Source: Rosellinia necatrix (Eukaryota > Ascomycota > Sordariomycetes > Xylariales > Xylariaceae). From it: a stretch of 64,000 nt of DNA. The notes below the pieces were generated by a model. That model saw nothing but the letters and a program-made list of their open reading frames with translations. It was not told where the DNA came from and did not search any database. The DNA is taken from contig JAGYVD010000006.1 in NCBI GenBank assembly GCA_021209875.1, positions 1,674,001 through 1,738,000 on the forward strand. The letters run 5' to 3'. This document shows, one piece after another, positions 43,762 through 55,037 of the stretch (within the stretch, counting starts at the first letter, position 1; the number at the start of each line of letters is the position of its first letter). Both the position numbers and the translations under genes were made by a program.

Positions 43762-45340
43762 TCAAGTTTCCAACTCTATAGATGACTGGGGACCGCGACG
43801 CATCCCATCCCCAGCTGGGTCCTGCCTCGTATGCAGCTTATACGAGAATTTCTCCTGCCTGTGCCTGCCCTCGGCATCCTCCTTGTCCCAGCCCACGAGC
43901 GGCACGTAGTGATGGAAGTCGAGGTGGTCCTGGCAGTTGCGGCAGCTGCTCAAGTTCCAGCGGCTCAGCACCGCGTCGGCGCAGATCAGCTCCTGCTTGC
44001 CCTCCGCGTTCTCGACCCACGTGGAGATGAGGAACGACCCGCTGATGCCGCGCCGGGTCAGGTTCGGGATCCTGAGGCGGGGCGACGACACGTCGATGAG
44101 GCGGCCGTCGCGGCCGTGCGGATCCGGATCCGAGAGCGGGCAGTCGTACGTGTATCCGAGATTTCTGACATCGGCGACGTCCTGCGCGCGCGAGAGATGT
44201 TAGCATGTCTGTCATACACCATAACATATATATGTCCGTGGGATAGGATAGATAGGATGGGAGGCGAGATTCGGAATTCACACGTACTCGGGACGTCAGG
44301 GTTGTGCACCCGTCCGCGCACTTGAAGGGCTCTAATGGACTCTCCGGCGTGTAGTCCCCAACGCCCTCGTAGCCGGGCAGGAACTCGAGCTCGCGCACCG
44401 CATCGTGCCTCTCTTGCCAGTTCCAGAACAGGTAGTCAATCCACGCGTGGTGGAAAAAGAAGATGGGATCGAACGCGGCGGTCTCGTTTTCTCCCATGTC
44501 CCCATTGGCGAACGGGACTTTGTTAAAGTTGCCATCACCCGGGACCTCGAAACCCCCGACGGCCACGTGGATGCTGTTGTGCGGGCTCTCGAGGGGATAG
44601 ATGACTCCGCCGGGGTGTTGTTTGTTCCACTCATCCGCCGAGGTTACGTTCGAGAAGACGGTGTAGTTCGGTGCGTTCAGGCAGTCTTTGTACCGGCCCC
44701 GAACTCCAGCCGGAAGTCTTTCGCCTTCATGGTTGACATAAGAAGATTCGTAAAGCCACGTGAACACGTTGAGGTTCAGGAGGTTCGTTGTCTCTTCAAC
44801 GCCCATGGCCGTGAATTCTGCGTTATGCTGTTCTGTCTTATCCTTGTATTTTTCGCTCACTAGGCCGGAAAATGGGTAGCGGACGGTATCATAACCCTGG
44901 GGCTTGTTGTAGAGTCCCACATCATGACCACCATCTCCTTTACCGTCATCCGCTATCAACTTTTGAAGCGTATATGAGTGTAACGGATTGCGGATGCGCT
45001 CGCCATCCGCGCATATGTAGTACTCGTCGGTCAGGATGGTGGGGATCGGAGTGCCTTGTTCGATGACGTTGATTTGGTCCCAGTAGGGCATGGTAACTCC
45101 GTGGACTTGCTTCTGAAGGGCTTTCTCGAGCCTGCTCAGATAGGCACGATGCCACGTTGGGAACAAGACGTCACCATGGTGGCAATAGTAAGTACCGGGG
45201 ATACCGTGATAGCCAGCAATCGTAAAATACGAATCAGGGTCGGAAGGCTTAAGGCATTGGATGGCCCTGAAGGCCCTGACGAGCTTATCTTTCTCCTCGG
45301 TGCATAGGTCGGCAAGATTCTTTCGAACGTGATGTGGCAT
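43762..45340 (-). CDS. Tyrosinase (type-3 copper monophenol oxidase)
   Basis: Oxidises monophenols and o-diphenols to quinones, the entry to melanin-type pigments. Two minus-strand exons, 45340-44288 and 44181-43762, with a 106-bp intron (GTACGT donor); 490 residues. The start is the ATG at 45340 (MPHHVRKNL), since the longer frame opens only at a GTG. Copper site A: His45 in YHGIPG, the Cys53-His-His55 thioether motif (YYCHHGD) and His64 in PTWHR. Copper site B: His254 and His258 (HNSIH) and the HH pair at 297-298 (DPIFFFHHAWIDYLFWNW). The second exon encodes a C-terminal beta domain with a Cys-rich patch (SSCRNCQDHLDFHHYVPLVGW). No signal peptide, as in many fungal cytosolic tyrosinases. 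The core spacing of site A (His55-His64 nine residues) agrees with mushroom-type enzymes. All copper ligands appear intact. Confidence 0.92.
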
Positions 45341-47071
45341 GATGTGATGGCTGGATTGGCTGGTAATAATGTTGCTTAGGTCTGGTGACTCTGGATGAGG
45401 AGGACGATGCTTGATAGGAGATGGCCATCTTGACAGCACAGACAGGACGACAGCTGCTTTAAGTATGCGTACAACTTACCTATTCTGGTGGCTGAATACA
45501 AATCAGAGAATCGGCAATAGTATGCGTCTCACTGTGACGAGGGCAGGAATCTAGTCTTGACAATCCCAGCCCGATATGATCGCGTGCAGGTCTCAACCCC
45601 CCCGATGATAACTCCGAGAACGCCTCAGCCAGCCTCGTAGCGCACGAAGTCGTTAGTATACCTCCAAATCGATTGAAATTCGGTTGTCATAGGTGCAATC
45701 TGACCTTTGCCCATCATGCTGATAGGCCGAGCAGTTGTTCGCCAGCATAATATTGATACCCCTCATGGCACACGATAGGCCATCGTGACCCGATGCGTTC
45801 CTTGGGGGGTTGTTCAGCTGGGCCTGACCAGGATACAACCACACCGGATAGAGTATCGGATGAATGTGGTAGATCTATACTGATTTGATTCTGAATCCGG
45901 GGAATATTGGCAGCTGAAACTGACATGACACATATGTACACGGCTATCTAAGTTGAACTTTAGCAGCGGGAAAGGCGGCGGGAAAGGCGGTGCCTCAACT
46001 GCATGTAAGCCCAGGTTAAAAGTCAGTGTAGCGCTGAAAAGAAAATATATAACTTTGGTTGCTGGTCCGGATTGGTGGTACTGAGTGAATGCAGCTAGGT
46101 AGCATTCTCGGACCGGGAGCGGCGAACGCAATAGATGGTGAGCGGATGCCGTCGTGATTCGATACCATTGACAGCAAGATGGATTAAAATCAATTCCAGG
46201 TGAATAATCTGAATGTCCCGCGTGATGCCTGCTGAATAGTCCCCCCTGAATAATAACCATATCAGACATGTGGGTGCCGAGTCTCGATGAATAGCCTCCT
46301 AGATCGCCGTTGTTGCTGAGCTACAGATGGAAGTTTACTTCGTGTAATTCGATGTGGACATCTCTTCTTAAAGACTAATCAGCCGGAGTATACCAGTGTT
46401 AAATAGCTTTATCATAAACTACACATGCAATTCGAGACTGGGAATGGGAGATGCATGGTTGATTTTATAATGGCCAGCCTTGTGGACGACATAAGAAGCC
46501 TCAGCAACACGGATAGGTATCTAGGTAGCCGGCTCCGTTTTAGCACGCATATGTATGTGCCTTTAGGCATGTACGTATATAATATATATGTGGTTTGAGA
46601 ACGATGATTTGAAACTGACGATTCGTGATAGGTGGGTATGTTGGCAGAGGCCAACTGACAACTTGCGAGGTATCGTATCTGTTCGCCGTGTCGTGTAAGT
46701 CAATACCCAATTATCAAAACATGTGGTGATGGACCCTGTCAGTGTCAGTGCGGGTATGTGCCCCGCTGAACAACCTCACTGGACCACCACACACGGCCCC
46801 ACAAGCGCGCAAAGCCCCAGGTAGTGTGAGTACATAGGTACTTACTTAGCATGAGTGCCACACCAACTCCCTACAGGGGTTTTAATGATAGATGATAGGT
46901 AAAGTGGTAACACTAGGTAGTTACCTAGGTGCATCATAGGCGGCATATGCACTTCGTATCGGAACCAACACTGAATGTTGTGTAGAGGCTGTTTTCGCAG
47001 CAGAAGCCTCCCTACCTAGAAGCACGTACGAAACTAGGTCGGTATTACCGAACGCGCCAAATCCTGCAGCG
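45341..47071. other. Intergenic, divergent promoter region of tyrosinase and RecQ genes
   Basis: 1.7 kb between two divergent genes. It contains AT-rich parts, AGGT/ACCT tracts near 46915-46930 and a C-run at 45598. No gene is seen; a 151-codon minus-strand frame (46269-45814) lacks coding features. Confidence 0.5.
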
Positions 47072-49647
47072 ATGTCTGACTACGGTTCCGGCGACGAGCT
47101 CCTCGATGATATCAACCCCGAGGACCTGCTCAGGGCCGGGTCGAAGCGCGTCAACCTGGCCCGTGATGACGGCGATCAACGCCCTGACAAACGCGTCAAA
47201 CAAGACCCAACGACGGGGGGATATGACTCCATTGCACGATCCGTATTGAAGCGGAACTTTAATTACGACGACTTCCGCCATGAACAAGTGCGCAGCCTTG
47301 CTTTGTGCCCCATCCGCCCCGTCTCCAGCCGGCGAGTACTAAAACCTCTTCTCTCTGCGCTCTAGGCTGCTGCCATCAGGGCCATCTTCCGGGGAGAAAA
47401 CGCACTTGTTGTGTTCCCTACTGGCGCCGGTAAATCGCTATGTTATCAGGTATGTTGTGGCCTGATTGGAAACCAGGTCCACCCCGAGGTCCTGGGCACT
47501 GGCAACTTTTGAGATGCCGACTCTGGTGACTCTGGTGACAGGGGTGGACTTCGCGGTTCGTGCTTTGAGCCATGCCTGATTGTGAGGTAGATCCCTGGCA
47601 TTGCCTTCGAAGAGCTCGATGCTGCGGGCCTGACCGAACGGCAATCAAAGACAGCATCGATAGCCTCGGGCATCACAATCGTCGTGTCGCCTTTAATTGC
47701 CTTGATGAAGGACCAGGTTGATGCTCTGCAGCGTCGCGGTATCTCTGCCGCCTGTTTAGATTCGACGAAAACCTTTGATGAGCAGAAGAGCATTAATCTT
47801 TCTATGCAAGAAGGTATCTAGCAGACACTCGAAATTTTCTCTTCTTCTTTTATTATTTTTTTTTTTTATCTCTCTCTCTCTTATCCCCTCCTTCCTCAAG
47901 TGGAAAATCTTCTAACTCACCGATTAAGGGCGTTTGCGAATACTTTATTGCGCACCAGAAAGGCTCAACAATGAAGGCTTTGTCGAAAGCATGAAATTTG
48001 TGCCCGGGGGCATTCGACTTGTCGCCGTCGATGAGGCTCACTGTATTTCAGAGTGGGGGCATTCTTTTCGTCCGGACTACCTCAAGGTTGCTCGTTTTGT
48101 GACTGAGATCAAAGCCGAACGTGTTATTTGCCTCACCGCCACGGCTACGCCGCGCGTCGCCGAGGACGTTCGCAAAGCCTTCAACATCAAGGAATCTAAT
48201 GTGTTTCGCACTTCACCATACCGACCGAACCTACAACTACACGCAGAAGTGGTCCCGACGAAAAAGGACAAGTTCCCTCGGCTCCTAAAGTTCCTCAAGA
48301 CCCATGACGGTCCCACCCTAGTCTACGTAACAACCCAGAAACAGACCGAGGAGCTTGTAAGTAAGCTCTCTAGGGAGGGCCATGATGCGAGCGCTTTCCA
48401 TGCTGGTCTTCCCGTAGACAAGAAGTCTCAGACTCAGGACGCTTTTATGGCAGGTAAAACCCGCATTGTGGTGGCCACGATCGCCTTCGGGATGGGTATC
48501 GACAAGGCGGATATCCGAAATATTCTGCATTACGATATATCAAGCACCATCGAAGAGTATTCTCAACAAGTTGGCAGGGCTGGAAGGGATGGGAAACAAA
48601 GCTTCTGCATGATATATCTCTGCAGGGATGACTTTTGGCTGAGGGAGAATTTTGTCCGCGGCGATCTACCTTCCTGGCAGTCACTCCAGGAGCTATTGGA
48701 AGACATCTTTCTCCACCAGCCCAGGGTAAAGCTGCCCGATGGCGGTGAAGTCATCAAGCTAAGCCAACTAGCGTTAGGAAACGAGCACGATATCCGATCC
48801 AATCCCCTCGGTATTATCCTAGCAGCCATCGAACTGCGTTTTGGACTTATTCGCGCTGTCACGCCTGAATATAGCGTTTATCAGTTCGAGGCGGGGCCGG
48901 GCTATGACACCCGGATTAGACTGGATAAAAGCCCCGAGGCGAAAGCGATTCTAAATCATTCCAAGAAGGCGAGGAAATTGTATACCATCGACGTTAATGC
49001 CACCGCAAAAGCTGACGGATTACTTCGTAACGATATCATCAGAAAGTTAAATCAATTCAACGACAAAAGTGTTCTTCGACTCAAGGTCTCAGGCGTGGTG
49101 AATCGATACAAAGTCCTGCAGGAGTTGCCGAGCACGTCAGAAGAAATAAAGAAGATTACTGACAAGTTGCATCCCGAGATGGAAAACCGGGAGAAAGACG
49201 CCATGAAGCGATTCCAAGCTGTCTGCGACCTGCTGACCGATAGTCAATGTTTCGCGCAAGCCCTCTCTGGGTATTTCGGCATGGACCTTCCAGATGGCAA
49301 GTCCAAGTGTGGTCATTGCACGTATTGCTTAACGGGGAAACCCATAGTGCTACCTCCTAAGCCCAACGCCAGTGTTGACTTGGAAGGTATACGCAACATC
49401 TTGGACGAGTGTGACGTCCGAGACGATCCCCGATTCCTCGCTCGGGTCGCCTTCGGGATCAAGAGCCCGAGAGTGGGAAAACTCAAGTTGGACAAGAAAA
49501 ATATATTCGGATCACTAGAAGATCACGACTTTGAGGTTTGTTCATCAATCCCTGTCTAATTTTATAGCTTGGCTAACTGAAGCATCGCAGTCTTTACTAA
49601 AAGAGTTCCACAAAGCCTGTGAGAGCGCGGGATATAAGTCTAAATAA
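47072..49647 (+). CDS. Short RecQ-family ATP-dependent DNA helicase
   Basis: 3'-5' DNA helicase of 728 residues. Exons are 47072-47287, 47366-47449, 47591-47813, 47929-49535 and 49591-49647, all in frame; the last exon encodes only 18 residues and a stop. An acidic-to-basic N-terminal head of about 70 residues leads to helicase motif I (FPTGAGKSLCYQ, 89-100), Ia (VVSPLIALMKDQV), DEAH box II (VDEAHCISEWGHSFRPDY, near 208), III (LTATATP), IV (LVYVTTQKQTEEL), V (TIAFGMGIDKADIR) and VI (QQVGRAGRDG). A zinc-binding RQC-type segment follows with CGHCTYC. There is no long N-terminal region of the QDE-3/Sgs1 type and no HRDC domain, so it is a short RecQ like RecQ1/RecQ5-type proteins. Function in genome stability is inferred from family. 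Confidence 0.9.
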
Positions 49648-50244
49648 TGGTTCAGCTAACACCTCTCACTTACACAAAGCGCAATCTGGGAGGTCTCCTT
49701 GTCCTGCTACACTATCCACACAGAGTAAGAATTGTGCATAAAGTCAAAGCTGTAGGCTACTACATGATGTATCATGGCACCGGTTTCTGTAGAAACTTTG
49801 TAATAAAATATGACCCCCGCTCATAAACCCGGGTCGGTGGTCGCTATCTGTCCGAGTTGAGACTACATAAACCATCCTTCTGGTCCTACTCGGGTATTTG
49901 TGGTGTGACGATTTGGATAAAATACTTCGAGTGCCACCCGAGCAGGCATCTACTATAAAGAACAACGCAGTGAAATTTCTGTATGGCACACCTGCTGGAT
50001 CAAGTAATTTGTGACTTGTACTCGATACCTAATTCACCCGAATGTACCCAGGCTCGGAAAAAAAAAACTAAAAAACTGATCTAGTCGTACTAGACTTTAG
50101 CCGGCTTGAACAAGCGGCATCCAGAAGGGACTAGATAAAGGAACTATCACGCTTCAGAGGTTTCGTGACGATGTGTAAAATCTCTATATAGATACTATGC
50201 AAAAAGAACACCGCGACTTAAAATATACAAAAAAAAAAAACAAG
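49648..50244. other. Intergenic
   Basis: 597 bases with no gene. A TATA-like CTATATAGATAC lies near 50182-50193, about 55 bases before the next ATG, followed by an A-run. Confidence 0.5.
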
Positions 50245-50373
50245 ATGCAAATCCACATCACCACCACAGTCCTCACGCTCCTCGCCATAATCCCATCAAT
50301 ACAAGCCCACGCCCACCGTCCTCACACCCCATTATCCCCACAACAACAACGACGACAACAACAACACCAACGA

Positions 50374-50404
<31 letters not shown>

Positions 50405-51067
50405 CATGCCCTGAACCCGACACCCCGAGATCCTTCACGCTGCGCCAGATCGCCTACCTGCGCTACGAGGCGGCGGCGCCCTCCCCGCAGCCCAACACGG
50501 CGCAGCTCGTCTTCGAGCTGACGAACGACAACACGGGCGTGTCGACGGGGTGTGCGTGCCAGGATGTCACGAGGAGCAGCGGCAGCCATAAAAGAGCTAG
50601 CGACTACGACGACGACGACGATGATGATGACGACGGCGATGTCTGGTATGCGTGCCTCGACCGCACCATCCCCGTCGGCGGCACCTCGTACCCCGTCGTG
50701 ACCCGCGCCCGCGTCGGCTGGGACGACTGGCGGCTGACCCTCGAGCAGACGTGGGGTTGCGGTGAAAGGTGAGAGGAAAAATCGACGTCAACCGAGACTG
50801 ACGGGGAAAATTAGGAAAAAAGGAAAGAAAGAAAAATAATATAAAAAAAAAACGGAGAGAGAAAGGGGGGCGGGGGGGGTTTGATGGAGAGCAAATCTAC
50901 AGTTTAAACTTAAGACCGACCATGAGCTAATATGAGGATTTAGTGTAACAACCAGTCAGTACTCTATCTTGACGCTAGTTCCGACTTGCACAGAGAACAA
51001 GACGGGATTCCAATACATCAAGGAATGCACGGCGCCAGATGTTGTTGTTTCGGCAACGTCAAGTTGA
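50245..51067 (+). CDS. Secreted protein with poly-Gln and poly-Asp tracts
   Basis: Residues 1-20 are a signal peptide (MQIHITTTVLTLLAIIPSIQ). A His/Pro segment leads into a Gln-rich tract (about residues 33-53), encoded by mixed CAA and CAG codons. A folded Cys-bearing part follows (RQIAYLRYE, LVFELTNDNTGVSTGCACQD), broken by an Asp run (122-130), then WYACLDR and WRLTLEQTWGC. The continuous frame ends at 50772 (GER), but splicing at 50761/50994 (donor GTGAAA, acceptor CACAG, 232-bp intron) gives a more protein-like end (ENKTGFQYIKECTAPD) and adds a sixth cysteine, making 196 residues. Pattern of strands and Cys recalls the AA1-like group of small fungal secreted proteins; I hold that only as possible. 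The second exon is less certain than the first. Confidence 0.6.
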
Positions 51068-51809
51068 GGCATAGTATTATAGAGCATGACACATCAACAT
51101 TAGGATGCATGTGTAAGATGCCTCAGATTAGGGACACGTTACAGTGTCAACATCCATCAGCTACTCTGTGGGACTAAGTAAACATGCAATAAAATGCCAT
51201 GCCCCAGTGGCCAAATAAATCTTACTCCTTCCTGCCAACATGAATTACGCCTCATTGTATGCATTTTCTGTTGCTCAGGGTTGAAACTCCTAGAACGCCG
51301 TTCATGACCCTCATCAATGCTAGCCATGAATGATGCTAGACCGAACAGATGAATGCTTGAATAGAATAACCATTTGCCTGCCACTGGGTTTTCCCGGCTT
51401 CATTTCATCTCATTTGTGATGCATACCGCACAGCAAAGGTGGATAGCGCAGCCAGCAATCGGGTGGCCTTCAGCGTTGCCGTGGGACGTAAAGTTGAGGG
51501 AATCGACCCAAAATATATGTCTTCGTCATCGTAAGGCTCAGATGTAGCTTGGCAAAGCTCACCATAGCCATATAGGCACCACCAAGAATGTATTAGGTTT
51601 TCAGTTTCCTTCTCCATCTCCTTAATCCCCCATTACTCCTAGGGCAGGCTTTTGCCTGTTGGAAATGACCATGGCTCAATCAAGGCTGGATGTCCTAGAA
51701 TATTCATCCATGCCTATTGACAGAATTGACGTGTTATAGTGACGAAGAGTCAAATGACGCCCTCCTTTGAGAGGTATCGGCCTTCAGATTTTGCTGCCTT
51801 ATCAGCCTG
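51068..51809. other. Intergenic between convergent genes
   Basis: 742 bases between the secreted-protein and Cdc4 genes. The 70-codon minus-strand frame (51617-51405) has no support. Confidence 0.5.
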
Positions 51810-54800
51810 TTAGTTATCTTCCTCTAGGATGCGTTGCACCTCGGATGCATTGAGGAGGATGCGTTTTCCAAGCTCCTCGGGTTTTTTGCCATCGCGGATG
51901 GCACCGAAATCGAGAATCTAGCGGGCACGATATAAGTCAGCTGTACTATTCGGCCTAACTTGGGAGAGATTATCACCTACCTCAACGTATGTCAAACTCT
52001 CCCGTTGAACAGCGGCAACACAACGCCTTCCGTCGAATCTGACCTGCCAGACCCCACTAAGATCTGTGAGTAGGTCTTGGAGACACTCGCCAGTGCGCGT
52101 GTCCCACATCTTCAGAGTTCGATCGCTACCACTGATGACTTTCCGGCCATCATGTTGAAAACATGTGATAGCGCCGGTATGTGCCGTCAGAGTAGATTGA
52201 CACCGCCCAGTCTCCGGATCCCAGATACGAAGGGTGCTATCGGCAGCGGCCGAAACAAGGCGTTCGTCACGTAGATCAAGTAAACCGACCAGTAGAGAGT
52301 GTCCCTCTAGCGTATGGAGACATGATCCCGTCTCGAGATCCCATATTTTGACGAAGCTATCCATGCTACCAGATATGCAGCGGTTGCGTTTGATGTCTAG
52401 CACGACACTATACACCTTTTGGGTATGGCCTTGCAAGACATGGACTGTCTCTCCGGTGCTGATACGCCACATGCGAACCGTATTGTCGTAGCTCCCGCTC
52501 ACCAAAGTGTCAGCGTGGGCAGCTATCGCACGCACGGAGTGTGTGTGGCCTTGTAATGTACGAATGAAATAGGGGCAATCAGCATCGTTGGCAGGCGGGC
52601 CAGTTTGTATATATCTTCTAGATCCTGCCTCAGGCAGGCGCCAGACGCGTAATTGGCTATCCCGAGAGCCGGTTATGATCAGGGGTTTGGGAGGTATTAT
52701 TTCCTCCTGGCCGTCTTCTGCCCTTTTGATCTTAGTTGGCATCAAAATTTGTAGACATCGGACAGTGCTGGTGTGGCCATAAAAGACCTGGGTACAAAGC
52801 CCCTTTTCGATATCCCACACACGGACTGAGCGGTCTGTGGAGCCAGATACCAATACGTTGCCCTCATATTGCAAGGCCCAAACGCCGCCCTCATGGCCAT
52901 CTAACCGACGCCGTAGCTTTCCAGTCTTAGTATCATAGATATGTATGAGCATATCATCACTTCCAGTTATGATCTTGTCGTCGTCAAACTGTAAACAGGT
53001 GATAACATGCCGTGGATGAGCTGCAAAGGCGACATGCCCTGGCTTGACCTTGCCACTTGTCCAACTTTTGCGAATCATGTAATGGCGCCTATACAATGAC
53101 TTGAATAAATGCAGTTTCCTTAGGCTCGCGAGACCGATCTGCGGGTCCGGCACGGCGATGGCGGCGGCGTTAGCGGCGGAAATAGGGCCCTCGGACTTGT
53201 GGACTTTATTGCCCGGATACGTCCTCTCGTCCTTGACATTATCTTGATTGCTAGCCCGGCGTTTTGATCTGTCAGAGGTGAAGGAAGTCAAGGGTCGCTT
53301 CCGCTTAGAAGACCGTAGCTTTTGGAGCGGCGGATCAGGCTTTGAAGTGGAGCGAAGCTCCGTCTCGGTCGAAGTCAATCGGTTCTGTAGGCTGAAGTCT
53401 CGCTCACAACCTTCAGGCCCAACGGGGTCTTGCCACCCCCAACCTTCTCTGATAGCCCTGTCCAGTTCACCGGTAGCCAATACGAAACCGTCACGATCGA
53501 ATAGCTCCTTCCAGCCTGTCTCATTGCTATCAATAATGCCTCGCCAACATTTGGATACTTGAGCGGCACGGCAAAGGTCTCGGTGATTGAGGAAAGAGAG
53601 GATGTGGAGCGTGAGTTCTAACGGGAGATACTGCAGGATGTCGCAGTTCAGCGCAGGGTTGACGGTGTTGGCAACGAGGTGTAAAGTTTTTCTAGGGCAG
53701 CGTCTGAGAAACTGGTACATCATGAACGATTTCATCTCCGCTGGCATCGCATCAAAGGATTCTAACATCGAGCGGCTATCCATGTATGTTGCTTGGGTTG
53801 CCTGGGAACCGTCATAACGGCTCGTGGCCAAGGATTCGTTTTCGCGCAGCATAACAGCAAGGTTCGATTCGTCCCCCAGAAGGTTCCGATTTTGACTTTC
53901 ATTCCCAACTGTTTCGAGCGTTTCGTCCCCGATACGAATTCCGGCCTCATCATCAGTTGTCGTATGTAATTGAGATGCCTGTAAGGTTGGGGACAACCGC
54001 GGGCTGGGCAGGCTGGCATCCTGAGTCACGATAGTGTTGATAGGTCGTGGGTGATGTAGGGCTCGGATAGATCGCTGGAGGGACTCGTCGGCGTCGACAA
54101 ACGGCTCCGGTTCTAAGTCTGCATCCGTAACGGGGGGAGTAGCCACATTACTGAAGGCGGTGTGAGAATCGCTGCCGGTGGGACTGGAAATGTCGAAAAA
54201 GGATTGTTGCTGGCTCGCCTCGGACTGGGGGGTCTCAAATGACTCAAGGTTTGTGCGTCGAAGCTTGAAGGGGTGATTGGCAAGGCTTGGGGGGAGGTCA
54301 GTCGTGTCGGGCGTCACGGGAAAACTGCTAGTAGGTCTATTTATTATTTCACCGTCACGTTCGGTGCGACAAGTATGGGAGAGGCCACGGCGTAGCTTGT
54401 CAGCTACGGTGTGTGAGCAGATCGGGGGTTGGGATCGAGCAGATAAGCGGTTAGACTTCTTCTTCGCGGCGCCGTGCACAGTAGGTGAGGCCGATCTGGA
54501 AGTCATCCTGAGTGCTTTCCGGGAGGATGCCTGAATGGACGGGGAATGGGGCTTCGAAAATGGCGAATGCGAGCTAGCAAACGAGTCCTCTAGGGCAGGA
54601 TCTGCCCCGGTTGCTTGGGTGGAATCATCCCCGGCTGATTGTTGGTACTGGAATGTGGCGTCGTCAGTAAGACAAGGCCTTAGGTAGGGCAGGTCGACCG
54701 CGGAAGCAAGCGAGAGGGATGAAAAACGTACGTCTAGATCGGCAGGCCAGGGAAAGCGGTCGTGACCATCAATGCTGAAGTCGAAGTTGGCAAGTTCGGG

Positions 54801-55037
54801 AGGCGTAGGCTTCCGGGCGAGGGGAAACTCCTTGGCATCGAGAGAGAGAAGTGGTCTCGACTCACGGACGAGCAGCGGCGGGTAGGATCGCTTTGTGGTG
54901 GTGGTGGTTGTCACAGTCTTGGTCTCTATGCATTCTGCAACGCCGAACTTTAACCTTGGATGGGGCGAAAGAGAGTCGGGTTCGTCGAAGTTGACTGACA
55001 CGGTAGTCTGGCTCGAGCGAGGGCGTTTGAGCTCCAT
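51810..55037 (-). CDS. CDC4: F-box/WD40 protein, Cdc4-type SCF ubiquitin ligase subunit
   Basis: Substrate receptor of an SCF ubiquitin ligase, driving turnover of phosphorylated cell-cycle proteins. Two minus-strand exons: 55037-51981 and 51917-51810; the 63-bp intron (GTAGGT donor, CGCTAG acceptor) replaces a false ending and adds 35 residues ending LEEDN, total 1054. The start is MELKRPRSS at 55037, because the longer frame opens at GTG. A long Ser/Pro-rich N-terminal half carries many possible phosphosites and a poly-Thr tract (KTVTTTTTTKRSY). The F-box follows (YLPLELTLHILSFLNHRDLCRAAQVSKCW), then a linker with RHYMIRKSW and seven or eight WD40 repeats (HVITCLQFDDDKIITGSDDM, HEGGVWALQYEGNVLVSGSTDRSVRVWD, HTSTVRCLQ, HTHSVRAIA, HTQKVYSVV and others). 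Repeat wording matches Cdc4 rather than Met30/SconB. Nuclear role inferred. Confidence 0.88.
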
